NCBI RefSeq assembly: GCF_900129495.1
Contig: NZ_FQVX01000001.1
Location: forward strand, 558,001-622,000
Direction of reading: 5' to 3'
Source: Geodermatophilus nigrescens
GTDB lineage: Bacteria > Actinomycetota > Actinomycetes > Mycobacteriales > Geodermatophilaceae
DNA: 64,000 bases
Every line of letters begins with the position of its first letter. Position 1 is the stretch's first letter. A program made the position numbers and the translations under genes. Under the pieces are notes generated by a model, which searched no databases, was not told where the DNA came from, and saw nothing but the letters and a program-made list of their open reading frames with translations. Shown piece by piece: positions 1 through 8,016 of the stretch.

Positions 1-68
1 ATATCGACTCTGACCTGGGCTTATGTGGTTGGGCCGTGATGGGCCGAGTTGAGGTCTGATGGACGTCC

Positions 69-88
69 TGCGGACTGGATGCGGACTG
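69..88 (+). repeat. 20-bp direct repeat, left copy
   Basis: This 20-mer contains TGCGGACTG twice at an 11-bp period. An identical 20-mer lies at 5710-5729 inside the integrase 3' end. Upstream similarity (ATGGAC about 4-8 nt before each copy) hints that the left copy could be a remnant of a related integrase gene end. It could instead be a recombinase arm-type site. Confidence 0.7.
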
Positions 89-145
89 GAGCGCCCAGGC
101 CGGAGAGCGGATGTCCCACTGGTCCGCCGGGACGCGGCCGTCTCC

Positions 146-355
146 TCAATGAGTCTCGGTCCGCCGACGAGCGTCGAGCCACGCATCCACATCGGCCCGC
201 TTGAACATCACCCGACGTCCCAGGCGGAAGCCTGCCGGTCCCTCGCCGAGGTGTCGCCAGTAGCGAAGGGTGGCCACGGGCGTCCGCAGGTACGCCGCAG
301 TCTCGGCGAGCGTCATGAGGTCGCTCGCACTGCTCCGACCAGTGGTGGAGGTCAT
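146..355 (-). CDS. excisionase-like helix-turn-helix protein
   Basis: A 69-residue protein whose middle and C-terminal part (LAETAAYLRTPVATLRYWR, then RRVMFKRADVDAWL) is the MerR-like HTH_17 fold found in actinobacterial excisionases and small element regulators. The ATG at 355 was chosen because GGAGG lies six bases upstream; a longer frame reaches back to 502 but has no such signal. It sits in an integrative element with a tyrosine integrase at 4607-5767, so its likely role is directing excision or controlling element genes. It is transcribed leftward, away from the integrase. The family call is good; excision function is inferred from context only. Confidence 0.75.
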   Translation of the reverse strand: MTSTTGRSSASDLMTLAETAAYLRTPVATLRYWRHLGEGPAGFRLGRRVMFKRADVDAWLDARRRTETH

Positions 356-498
356 GTGGTGCCTCCGAGCGTCTCGATGCGTGTCCATGGCTGCGAGGCG
401 GCCTTCACCACGGCCATCACCACCCGACCACCCCACGCAGCAGTCAGCGTGCGGAGGCTTCTCCAGTGGACCTGCAGTGCGAGCTCGAGCGGCGTGCG

Positions 499-1074
499 TC
501 AAGGGCTGGAGGTCCGGTGCGTCAGTCGCCGGGTCCGAGCTTGGCGTTGCCGGTCGAGAGATCCGCTGCGGACGTAGGCGCGTCGGCGGTATGCGCTCAG
601 GACGGTCTCAAGGGCATCGAGGAGATCCAGGAGGTCGCGGTCGTAGACGCGACCGCTGTCGATCTGGCCGGAAAGCGCGCTGAGCAGTCCCGGCCAGTCA
701 TGGCGCGTCGGCGTCGTGGGGACGGGCACCTCGACGCGTCGCTCGACGACCTGCACGGCTGACCGACCCGACGCCGCTGCCCTGGTCTGCTCCCAGGCGC
801 GGTGTCGACACGTGGCCGAGCACCACTTCGGGACCGGGCCACGGCTGCGTGGGGTGATCGGTCCGCCGCACCAGGCGCAAGTGGTGGCCGCCGCCCGGCG
901 TCGTGCAGGGTCCGTCTTGTCGTCGGCTGCATCGCACGCCTTCGGTTCACACGGCGTCCGCTGTGCGTTCTCTCTGCGCCGGCGCTCAGCCTCGGCTCGG
1001 CGCTTCCGGTTGTCGGCCATCCCCTTGCTGCCCATGCCGGTGAGGCTGCTGACGGGCCTCCTGTTATTCGCCAC
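499..1074 (-). CDS. zinc-ribbon-containing element protein of unknown function
   Basis: A protein of up to 191 residues with a basic N-terminus (RKRRAEAERRRR), then a likely zinc site: CAWCGGPI followed about 20 residues later by CSATCRHRAW. After this comes an acidic/leucine-rich C-terminal half. I do not recognise a named function; small CxxC...CxxxC proteins like this are common in actinobacterial integrated elements. The GTG at 1074 has no visible ribosome site, and in-frame ATGs at 1035 and 1020 are alternatives. It lies upstream of and in the same direction as the HTH gene, about 140 bp apart, so the two could be co-transcribed as element maintenance genes. Function is unknown. Confidence 0.6.
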   Translation of the reverse strand: MANNRRPVSSLTGMGSKGMADNRKRRAEAERRRRENAQRTPCEPKACDAADDKTDPARRRAAATTCAWCGGPITPRSRGPVPKWCSATCRHRAWEQTRAAASGRSAVQVVERRVEVPVPTTPTRHDWPGLLSALSGQIDSGRVYDRDLLDLLDALETVLSAYRRRAYVRSGSLDRQRQARTRRLTHRTSSP

Positions 1075-1464
1075 AACGAGTCAGGAGGCCGACAGTGCAT
1101 GAGGTGTGTCCCTCTTGATCTTGCGAGTCTCTAGTGCCGGTTGCAGCGGCCTGAGCGGCGCGTTGACGCGCGTTGAGGACGGCCTGAGCGGGGTGCTCGG
1201 AGGCGACCGCAGGTGCTGGCCGGGTGTCCCTGAAGGCGGCTCATGGGACACCACGCCAATCTTCGGCGGATCGGTCGCCAGGCCAGCCGACGTCGATGAC
1301 GGAGTGCCGTCCTGGGTAGTCAGCGCCGACCGGGTCGTGTGCGTGGTCGAGGCGGCGTCCCATGCCGCCACCTTCTACCGTCGACTTGGCTGACCACGGC
1401 GTCGACTGTGGCTTGGGCCTGCGTCCAAGTGTCATCCCTTGCGGCTACCGTCGGAGTCAGCCGA
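1075..1464. other. 390-bp gene-poor region upstream of the ATPase gene
   Basis: No convincing gene is seen; short frames here lack recognisable domains. It contains a perfect 8-bp inverted repeat GGTGTCCC/GGGACACC at 1223-1230 and 1245-1252, and two copies of CGGCCTGAGCGG near 1148 and 1183. It probably holds the divergent promoters of the leftward zinc-ribbon gene and the rightward ATPase gene, and the inverted repeat is a possible operator. Confidence 0.4.
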
Positions 1465-2718
1465 GTGAAGCGGGGGGACGTGGCCGGACCGAGTGGTATC
1501 GAGGAGATGCAGCAGCGGCTTGACTATGTGCTGCGGCCCAACAAGCCGATCGATAGCGAAGCGCTGTTAGCTGGCCGAGCGGACCAGTTGCAGGACCTGA
1601 CGACGGCCATCCGGATGCCCGGCGCTCACGCCCTCGTCTACGGCGATCGTGGAGTGGGCAAAACGAGCCTCGCCGCTACGGCACAATCGCTTCATCCTGG
1701 CCGCGCAATCTCTGTCCGCATCAACTGTGCACCCGATACGAGCTGGTCGTCTCTGTGGGGATCAATTGCGGCGGAAATCTCCAGTGACTACCTAAGTTCG
1801 CCGCACGCCGACCAGCTTTCGGATGCTCAGATAGGCGCCTACACTCAAGCAGTCGACGGTCTCGATCGCGTCACCAATGTTGCACAGGTTGTCGCACCGT
1901 TGCGGTTGCTCGGATTCGAGAGTCCGTCGCTGATAGTCATCGACGAGTTTGACAAGATTGAGGATGAGGACGTCAAGGAGTCGATCGCCAATCTGATCAA
2001 GGCGCTCTCCGACAAAGCAATTCCGTCCACACTGGTCGTCGTAGGTGTTGCACATAATGCCGACGAACTATTCTTTGAGCATGAATCAATAAAGCGGAGC
2101 CTGAAACAAGTCCGAATGCCACGACTCTCGCCGGAGGAGCTCACTGACGTTATCGCGGTGGCTGAGCGGGAGTTGAAGATCCGGTGCGCGGCCGACGTAA
2201 GAGACCGAATCACACTCTTGTCGAGAGGTTTGCCGTTTTACACGCATCTGGTCGCGTGGTATTGCTTCGAAGGAGCGATCCTCGAGAGAAGGTCCTCCAT
2301 CGGAAGTGACGATTTGCGAGAGGCGCAACGACGAGCGTCGAGAGGCCTGCAGGAGGATCTTGGGAAACGAGTTGACCAGTCCGTGCACAGTTCGTATCCA
2401 GGGAACAAGTACTGGGACGTGTGTGTGGCGGCGGCTTGCGCTCCAACAGACCGCTCAGGCTTCTTTCAGATGCGCGACCTTCGTCCGGTGCTGGAAGCCC
2501 GCACTGACCGAAGCTACGCAAATTTTGCCTTCAAGAAGCACCTCGACGAGTTCTGTTCCGAGCGAGGGCCGTTGATGGAAGCCGAGCAGCGCGGCAGGGG
2601 GTCGACGGTGTATCGCTTCTTGGACCCGCTCATGGCGCCGTACATTTTAATCCGCGAGTCGGCTAGCGCCCCTTTGTCGCCAGCCATCTACGAACAACTT
2701 ACCGTTCCTGGCTTGTGA
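1465..2718 (+). CDS. AAA-type P-loop ATPase, element cargo
   Basis: A 417-residue ATPase with Walker A GDRGVGKTS at about 60-68 and Walker B LIVIDEFD at about 155-162, followed by a strand ending VVVGVAHN that may be the sensor-1 region. The C-terminal 200 residues (helical, ending in a winged-helix-like segment) match no family I can name. The overall plan resembles Orc1/Cdc6- or STAND-like ATPases. GTG 1465 is preferred because GGAG lies eight bases upstream; longer (1339) and shorter (1480) starts exist. Base composition is unlike the chromosome: 1921-1980 is exactly 30 of 60 G+C. It lies between element genes and is tail-to-tail with the next gene. A defence or element-maintenance role is possible but unproven. 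Confidence 0.75.
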   Translation: MKRGDVAGPSGIEEMQQRLDYVLRPNKPIDSEALLAGRADQLQDLTTAIRMPGAHALVYGDRGVGKTSLAATAQSLHPGRAISVRINCAPDTSWSSLWGSIAAEISSDYLSSPHADQLSDAQIGAYTQAVDGLDRVTNVAQVVAPLRLLGFESPSLIVIDEFDKIEDEDVKESIANLIKALSDKAIPSTLVVVGVAHNADELFFEHESIKRSLKQVRMPRLSPEELTDVIAVAERELKIRCAADVRDRITLLSRGLPFYTHLVAWYCFEGAILERRSSIGSDDLREAQRRASRGLQEDLGKRVDQSVHSSYPGNKYWDVCVAAACAPTDRSGFFQMRDLRPVLEARTDRSYANFAFKKHLDEFCSERGPLMEAEQRGRGSTVYRFLDPLMAPYILIRESASAPLSPAIYEQLTVPGL

Positions 2719-2901
2719 CACCGGCGGTCGGCGCCTGTGGGATGCGGCAGCCTAGCCACGCTAAAGGCGGAATCGTCCGCCTGCTCGCCCACGGACACTC
2801 CGCATCAATAGCCGTTCGTGCCTTACATGCGCTGAAGGACTGGTTGGCGAACCGCGTCAAAAGGTCCGATCAAGTCCCAACCTAACGCCATGCGGCCGGT
2901 G

Positions 2902-3897
2902 TCAGGCGCTTGGCCTGGCTCTTGCGTCGAGTACAAATAGGGCCCAGGCCATGCGCCGCCTGTGCTTGCGTTCTCTGAGGAAATCCGCAGCGCCCACTGC
3001 TCCGCTCAGCACAGAGCCAAAGCCAGGTTGCAGAAGATTGCCGGCGAGACCCACTAGCGGGCTGCCGACGGTCACAAATCTGCTCCTCCCTTTGAGGAAT
3101 CTTGAAAGGCCTTCTCGGGCATACTCATCGGCTAGTCGTGTGACCTCCATTGCCAAAGCTGGGCCTTCCTTTTCACTCCCCTCGTACGAGTTCAGGAGTT
3201 CGCGAAACTCTTTCAGCCTGGCATGCTGCCGAAGCTCCTCAATGCTTTCGTGGTAGGAGCCCGATGGCGTCAGGAATCCCTGAGTTCGGATATTTACGAC
3301 GGAGTTTGCTAGCGAAAGTTTGGTGCGCTCCGCACCCCTTGGGACCAGATCGTTCAACATCCCGTTGACCACCTGTGCGGCGATGGAATTCGATACGACG
3401 TCAACCGTGCCAGCGTCGAGTGAAAGAGCCACTCCCGCGTCCATGATGACATTCTCCAGATTGCCCGCACTTGCGTGCGCTTCGTAGTCTGGAGCCACGT
3501 GCACGGTGTGCGTGTGGTGGTCGATGGCAAATTCGTCGCGATGGCCTTGTGTCATCGTGAACACAATGCTGTGCCAGTCCCGCGTCACCGGCGCCCAGCG
3601 TTCTCTTATGTCTGATGCGAGTTGTGCGTACTGATCTCGAGCAGTTCGCGCCCTCTCCAGGCGGCCAGGATGCTCGTTGACGAAATGGACATATGGCAAG
3701 TCCTGCATGTCTGCTGGACAGAAGTCGCGCGAGAGGAAGATTAGTTCGTCGTAGCACAGCAGTAAGCCGGCGACATCCTCAAGCACAGGGTTAGGAAGCC
3801 GCTCCTCTCCGAGCGACTGTCGGGATAGGGGATTGCGATAGTCGTAACCGATTGGCCCTGACAGCCCGATGAAAGCTGACCGCTTCGTCACCGCCAT
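2902..3897 (-). CDS. unrecognised 331-residue protein, element cargo
   Basis: I recognise no family. The N-terminus (FIGLSGPIGYDYRNP) looks like a conserved motif. The middle is polar and helical, and residues 275-307 are glycine-rich and hydrophobic (GSPLVGLAGNLL then SGAVGAADFL) before a basic stretch RERKHRRR, which would suit membrane insertion. The gene has the same reduced GC as the neighbouring ATPase and ends 183 bp from it in convergent orientation. The pairing with an ATPase inside an integrative element suggests a sensor/effector module, but this is inference only. The start is the first ATG; no strong ribosome site is visible. Confidence 0.6.
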   Translation of the reverse strand: MAVTKRSAFIGLSGPIGYDYRNPLSRQSLGEERLPNPVLEDVAGLLLCYDELIFLSRDFCPADMQDLPYVHFVNEHPGRLERARTARDQYAQLASDIRERWAPVTRDWHSIVFTMTQGHRDEFAIDHHTHTVHVAPDYEAHASAGNLENVIMDAGVALSLDAGTVDVVSNSIAAQVVNGMLNDLVPRGAERTKLSLANSVVNIRTQGFLTPSGSYHESIEELRQHARLKEFRELLNSYEGSEKEGPALAMEVTRLADEYAREGLSRFLKGRSRFVTVGSPLVGLAGNLLQPGFGSVLSGAVGAADFLRERKHRRRMAWALFVLDARARPSA

Positions 3898-4606
3898 AGT
3901 TTATGGCGGCATCCTGGCAAGCGTGCAACCCTGCCGCGCACCGCGATCACGGCGCGTTGGGAGCGCCGACCGGCTTGTCTCAGGTTGCTGTTCCTTGAGC
4001 AGTCTGCCGGTGAAGGCTGCTGGACGAGGTGCCCGAGAGTAGATGCTGGACGACGAGTGGCGAACTTCCGCAGCTTAGGCAGTCGACTATCGGCGTGTAG
4101 TCCGATCTGGCGCGATCTCAGGCGATGGCCGAGCTCTCTTGCCATCCCCACGGTGAGACACCGCGAAGGCGCGTTGCGCGAGACTGTTGCTGAGCCGGTC
4201 GTCCAGCTGATGCACGCCTCCGGACAGCACGGGCCGGCCGAAGCTTGGGGCCGATCGCGGTAATGCGGTCCCGTGTCCCGCAGGCCGCCTTAGGGCCACC
4301 TGCAGAGAGGCCGCTCTCCAGCGCCGACTTGTGAGGACTCTCGCGAAACCGGTGCCCCCGTGTGGCGGCTGCAGTGGTGCTCCGGCCGCGCTCTGTGCTG
4401 CCTGAGCAAGGCTGGAGCCGTACTGGAGAAGTGGCGCGTAACCAGTCCTTCGGGCACGGCCGGGGCGCATGCACCGGGCCGTCCACAGCTGCTTGGCCAT
4501 CCACAGATCCGGCATGGAGCCGCCCACTTGCCCGGTCGTCGCATCTCGTCAAGCCGTTGGCTGTCGCCGACGGCCTCGACGAGCCGGGGAGCTGAGGTGC
4601 ATACGG
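3898..4606. other. 709-bp region without a supportable gene
   Basis: Several frames of 80-250 codons are open on both strands, but their translations are arginine/proline/serine-rich with no domain, consistent with shadow frames. The region separates the unknown cargo gene from the integrase and probably contains both promoters. It could include decayed gene remnants; I see none that I can name. Confidence 0.4.
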
Positions 4607-5767
4607 ATGGCCACCATCCAGGACCGCTGGCACCGCAGGAACCGTCAGACAGGAGCACTCGAGCGAACCACGCTCTACGGCACGGGCAAACGCTACCGAG
4701 TGCACTTCCGCGACCCGTCCGGCCGGGAGGTCACCAAGGCATTCGCCCGCAAGGTCGATGCGCGGCGGTGGCTCGATGAGCAGACGGTCGCGCTGGTCCG
4801 GGGGACGTTCGTCCACCCCGAGCTCTCCCGGCAGACCGTCGGTCAGTGGGCAGAGACCTGGTTCGCCGGCCGCTCCCACCTCGGGCCCAAGACGTTGGCC
4901 AGCTATTGCTCACTTCTCCGGGCGCGGGTGCTCCCTCGGTGGGAGCACGTCCCGCTTGGCCGGGTGGCGCACGGTGATGTGGTCGCGTGGGTGGCCGGCA
5001 TGCGCGCCGACGGCCTGTCGGCCAGCCGGACCCGACAGGCTTACCACCTCCTGACCTCGATGCTCGACGCCGCGGTCAAGGACGGCCGGCTGGCGCGCAA
5101 CGCGGCAGCAGGCGTGGACCTCCCGCGCTTGCCGACGACCGACCGGCGGTACCTGACCCACGGGCAGCTCGCCGACCTTGCCGACCACTGCGGGCCGCAC
5201 CGGCTGCTCGTCCTGCTCCTCGGCTACACAGGGCTTCGCTGGGGTGAGGCGGCCGCGCTGCGCGTCCGGCGGGTCGACCTGCTCCGCGGCCGCATCGAGG
5301 TGGCCGAGTCGGTGACCGAGGTCGAGGGGCGCTCGGTCTTCGGGCCGCCCAAGTCCCACGCGCGCCGGTGGGTGCCGGTGCCGCGGTTCCTGCGCGACGA
5401 CCTCGTCGACCACCTGGCCGGCCGGGACCCGGAGGAGTTCGTCTTCCCCTCGAGGACCGGCGGCCCCCTGCGCGTCGGCAACTTCCGGCGCGATCGCTTC
5501 GACCGCGCGGTCGTCGCCGTTGGGCTGGCCGGCTTCGTGCCGCACGAGCTCCGGCACACCGCGGCCTCGCTCGCCATCGCGTCCGGCGCCTCCATCAAGG
5601 GCGTCCAGTCGATGCTCGGACACGCATCAGCGGCGATGACGCTGGACCGCTACGGCCACCTCTTCGGCGACGAGCTGGACGCCGTCGCGGAGCGGATGGA
5701 CGCCGCTCGTGCGGACTGGATGCGGACTGAGGGCCCCAGCGGGGACGCCCGCCGGTCAGCGGATTGA
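4607..5767 (+). CDS. int: tyrosine-family site-specific integrase
   Basis: A 386-residue tyrosine recombinase that would insert and excise the element by strand exchange at attachment sites. An N-terminal AP2-like arm-binding region (RYRVHFRDPSGREVTKAF) is followed by the core-binding SAM-like domain and the catalytic domain. The catalytic set is complete: Arg211 in TGLRWGE, Lys249 in PPKSHAR, His313 and Arg316 in HELRHT, His339 in LGHAS and Tyr349 in LDRYGH. ATG 4607 was chosen because GAGG lies nine bases upstream and the protein then begins MATIQDRW, typical of actinobacterial element integrases; the frame is open further upstream. It ends 33 bp from the 3' end of a tRNA-Arg gene, the expected attachment site. 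Confidence 0.93.
   Translation: MATIQDRWHRRNRQTGALERTTLYGTGKRYRVHFRDPSGREVTKAFARKVDARRWLDEQTVALVRGTFVHPELSRQTVGQWAETWFAGRSHLGPKTLASYCSLLRARVLPRWEHVPLGRVAHGDVVAWVAGMRADGLSASRTRQAYHLLTSMLDAAVKDGRLARNAAAGVDLPRLPTTDRRYLTHGQLADLADHCGPHRLLVLLLGYTGLRWGEAAALRVRRVDLLRGRIEVAESVTEVEGRSVFGPPKSHARRWVPVPRFLRDDLVDHLAGRDPEEFVFPSRTGGPLRVGNFRRDRFDRAVVAVGLAGFVPHELRHTAASLAIASGASIKGVQSMLGHASAAMTLDRYGHLFGDELDAVAERMDAARADWMRTEGPSGDARRSAD
5710..5729 (+). repeat. 20-bp direct repeat, right copy inside int
   Basis: Identical to 69-88. Here the sequence encodes residues near the integrase C-terminus (ADWMRT). The duplication of a stretch of integrase coding sequence at the other edge of the visible element is unexplained. 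Confidence 0.7.
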
Positions 5768-5800
5768 GTTGATCAGTGCGCTGACCAGCGGTCTTGAAAG

Positions 5801-5873
5801 TGCCCCCGGCAGGATTCGAACCTGCGACACACGGTTTAGGAAACCGATGCTCTATCCCCTGAGCTACGGGGGC
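5801..5873 (-). tRNA. tRNA-Arg (anticodon CCT)
   Basis: The minus strand folds as a 73-nt tRNA. The acceptor stem GCCCCCG/CGGGGGC has discriminator A, the anticodon loop TTCCTAA gives CCT (reads AGG), and the T arm is GCAGG-TTCGAAT-CCTGC. CCA is not encoded. Its 3' end faces the integrase gene, so the integrative element lies on its 3' side, as is usual for tRNA-targeted integration. A -10-like TAGCCT lies upstream on the minus strand at 5906-5911. Confidence 0.95.
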
Positions 5874-5964
5874 TCGTCGGCGCGCGGCCGACCCGGGGCG
5901 GACCGAGGCTACCGGGGGAGTGCGCGGGGTCCCGCGCAGCGTCCCCGGGGCCTACCGTCGGGTC

Positions 5965-6291
5965 GTGGTGCTCGCGGTGGTCGAGATCGTGGTGCTGCTG
6001 GTCCTGCTCGGCCTGCTGCTGTCCCGGCTGGGCGTCTGGACGGCGGGGCGGCCGGCCCTCGCGCCGCCCCGCGCGACCTGGGGTCCGGCACACGACGAGG
6101 TCGACGGCGTCACCCGGGTGCTCCTGCGGCGCTCCCGCCCGGGGCCGGACGGCGAGCCCGTCGTCCTGGAGGAGCGCGTGTTCACGACCTTCCCCGCCGA
6201 CGACCCCGCCTGGGAGACCCGCTTCACCGAGGCGATGGCCGGCGCCCGGTTCCGCTGCCGTTACCTCGACGCGGAGGAGTCCGCCGGCTGA
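5965..6291 (+). CDS. small single-span membrane protein, unknown function
   Basis: A 108-residue protein beginning with one strongly hydrophobic helix (VVEIVVLLVLLGLLLSRLG) followed by a soluble domain of about 80 residues with no motif I recognise. The GTG start at 5965 is supported by a TACCGT -10-like hexamer at 5953-5958, six bases before it, indicating a leaderless transcript. It is the first chromosomal gene after the tRNA that anchors the integrative element. Confidence 0.65.
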   Translation: MVLAVVEIVVLLVLLGLLLSRLGVWTAGRPALAPPRATWGPAHDEVDGVTRVLLRRSRPGPDGEPVVLEERVFTTFPADDPAWETRFTEAMAGARFRCRYLDAEESAG

Positions 6292-6336
6292 GCCCCCTGC
6301 GGCGCGGCCGGCCGGCGGTCCGGGGAGGATGGCCGC

Positions 6337-6783
6337 ATGGGACAGGTCGTGGCCACCGCCGAACGCGTCGTCCGAGCGCCCGTCGACCGGGTCCGCGCGG
6401 CCCTCGCCGACTACACCGGCGCCCGCTCCCGCGCGCTGCCCGAGCAGTTCAGCGACTACCGGGTCGAGGCCGGCGGGCAGGGCGCGGGCACCCGCGTGCA
6501 CTGGCGGTTCGCCGCGACCAGCAAGCGCGTGCGCGAGCAGGACGTCGAGGTCAGCGAGCCCGAGGGCACCCTGGTCGAGCGCGACACCCGCTCGTCGATG
6601 GTCACCACCTGGACGGTCCTGCCCGCCGCCGGCGACGGCAGCACCGTGCGGGTGCGCACCACCTGGGACGGCGCGGGCGGCGTCGGCGGCTTCTTCGAGC
6701 GCACCTTCGCGCCGAAGGGGCTGCGCCGCGTCTACGACGACCTGCTCACCCGCATCGAGCGGGAGCTCGTCGCCTCCTCCTGA
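6337..6783 (+). CDS. SRPBCC-fold (START/polyketide-cyclase-like) protein
   Basis: 148 residues with the SRPBCC pattern. An N-terminal strand ATAERVVRAPVDRVRAALADY (quoted in part) is followed by alternating strands, a loop TTWDGAGGVGGFF, and a long C-terminal helix FAPKGLRRVYDDLLTRIE. Such proteins form a hydrophobic cavity that binds lipids or aromatic ligands; the ligand cannot be told from sequence. The gene stands alone between short intergenic gaps and is probably cytoplasmic. The ATG at 6337 follows GAGGAT seven bases earlier, a possible leaderless promoter. Confidence 0.8.
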   Translation: MGQVVATAERVVRAPVDRVRAALADYTGARSRALPEQFSDYRVEAGGQGAGTRVHWRFAATSKRVREQDVEVSEPEGTLVERDTRSSMVTTWTVLPAAGDGSTVRVRTTWDGAGGVGGFFERTFAPKGLRRVYDDLLTRIERELVASS

Positions 6784-6834
6784 CGTCTTCCTGACGTCGC
6801 GGCGCGGGGAGCGCGCGCGGAGGACGATGGGGCG

Positions 6835-7689
6835 GTGACCGCCGCCCTCCCCGCCGTCGAGACCCCGGCGGCCCTCGACGAGCTCACCGGCCTGGTCGCC
6901 GACGGCGACGTCCTCGTCCTCTCCGGCGCCGGCCTGTCCACCGACTCCGGCATCCCCGACTACCGTGGCGCCACCGGCTCGCTGCGCCGGCACACGCCGA
7001 TGACCTGGCAGACCTTCCGGCGCGACCCGCGCGGGCGGCACCGCTACTGGGCGCGCAGCTACGTCGGCTGGCCGCAGATGGCCGCCGCCCGCCCGAACGC
7101 CGGGCACTCCGCCGTCGCGCGGCTGCAGCGGGCCGGCCTGCTCGGCGGCGTCGTCACCCAGAACGTCGACGGGCTGCACCAGGCCGCCGGCGCCCGCGAC
7201 GTCGTCGAGCTGCACGGCGGCCTCGACCGCACCGTGTGCCTGTCCTGCGGCGACGTCGCCTCGCGCGCCGAGCTGCACCGCCGGCTGCGCGCGGCCAACC
7301 CGGCGTTCGGCCCGCGCGCCGACGAGGTGAACCCCGACGGCGACGCCGAGCTGCCCGACGAGGTGCTCGACGGCTTCGTGATGGTCGACTGCCGCGCCTG
7401 CGGGTCCGGGCCGCTCAAGCCCGACGTCGTCTTCTTCGGGGAGACGGTGCCGCGCGACCGCGTCGACACCTGCTTCCGGATGCTCGAGGAGTCCGGCTCC
7501 CTGCTCGTCCTCGGGTCGTCCCTCACCGTCATGAGCGGCTACCGGTTCGTGCTGCGCGCCGCCGAGCTCGGCATCCCGGTGGGCGCGGTCAACCTGGGCC
7601 CGACCCGCGGCGACGCCAAGGTCGACGTGAAGGTGGACGCCCCGCTCGGCGCGGTGCTGCCCGAGCTCGCCCGCCGCTGCGGCGCGTGA
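6835..7689 (+). CDS. NAD-dependent protein deacetylase, Sir2 family
   Basis: A 284-residue sirtuin that removes acyl groups from lysine using NAD+. The NAD-binding motif GAGLSTDSGIPDYRG is at 31-45, TQNVDGLH at 108-115 and the catalytic His127 in ELHGG. The structural zinc ligands are Cys135/Cys138 and Cys186/Cys189. The pocket motif GSSLTVMSGY and the late NLGPTRGD motif are also present. Length is normal for bacterial class II-like sirtuins. GTG 6835 follows a GACGAT hexamer by seven bases. The stop overlaps the next start (GTGA), so the two genes are translationally coupled. Confidence 0.93.
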   Translation: MTAALPAVETPAALDELTGLVADGDVLVLSGAGLSTDSGIPDYRGATGSLRRHTPMTWQTFRRDPRGRHRYWARSYVGWPQMAAARPNAGHSAVARLQRAGLLGGVVTQNVDGLHQAAGARDVVELHGGLDRTVCLSCGDVASRAELHRRLRAANPAFGPRADEVNPDGDAELPDEVLDGFVMVDCRACGSGPLKPDVVFFGETVPRDRVDTCFRMLEESGSLLVLGSSLTVMSGYRFVLRAAELGIPVGAVNLGPTRGDAKVDVKVDAPLGAVLPELARRCGA

Positions 7690-7985
7690 CCCGCCGGGAG
7701 GTCGAGCACACCGCCGACGGGCGCTGGATCGTCGTCGACGGGCGGCGGTGGCGGAAGGCCGACCCGTCGCTGCCCGACGACGTCCGCGCCCGGCTGCTGT
7801 CCCACCTCGGCGCCGCCCGCTCGGCGGTGCGCACGGCCGGCGACCCCGAGGCCGTCCGGGCCGCCCGCGACCGGGTGCAGCTGGCCAAGACCGGGCTGGG
7901 GGAGCGGGGCCCCGCCTGGTGGGACCAGGACGACGACGCCCGCCGCGCCCGCTGGGAGGCGGCGCTGGACGCGCTCGGCGGTTGA
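7686..7985 (+). CDS. conserved small hypothetical protein
   Basis: 99 residues starting at a GTG that overlaps the sirtuin stop codon. The sequence (DGRWIVVDGRRWRKADPSLP, then a helical part with AWWDQDDDARRARWEAAL) matches a small actinobacterial family that databases often label a Tol-like transporter protein. Nothing here supports transport: there is no membrane segment. Function is unknown; coupling to the sirtuin suggests co-expression. Confidence 0.7.
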   Translation: MTRREVEHTADGRWIVVDGRRWRKADPSLPDDVRARLLSHLGAARSAVRTAGDPEAVRAARDRVQLAKTGLGERGPAWWDQDDDARRARWEAALDALGG

Positions 7986-8016
7986 CCGCCCGCGTCGCCG
8001 GGCAGGAAGCCCCGCG

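Noticed and set aside
1..145. A second integrase gene at the left edge
   Set aside because: Only about 20-30 bp resemble the integrase end and the reading frame does not align; too little to call a gene.
3985..4879. Overlapping frames of 80-250 codons on both strands between the unknown cargo gene and int
   Set aside because: No recognisable domain, atypical composition and mutual overlap; I leave the region as gene-poor.
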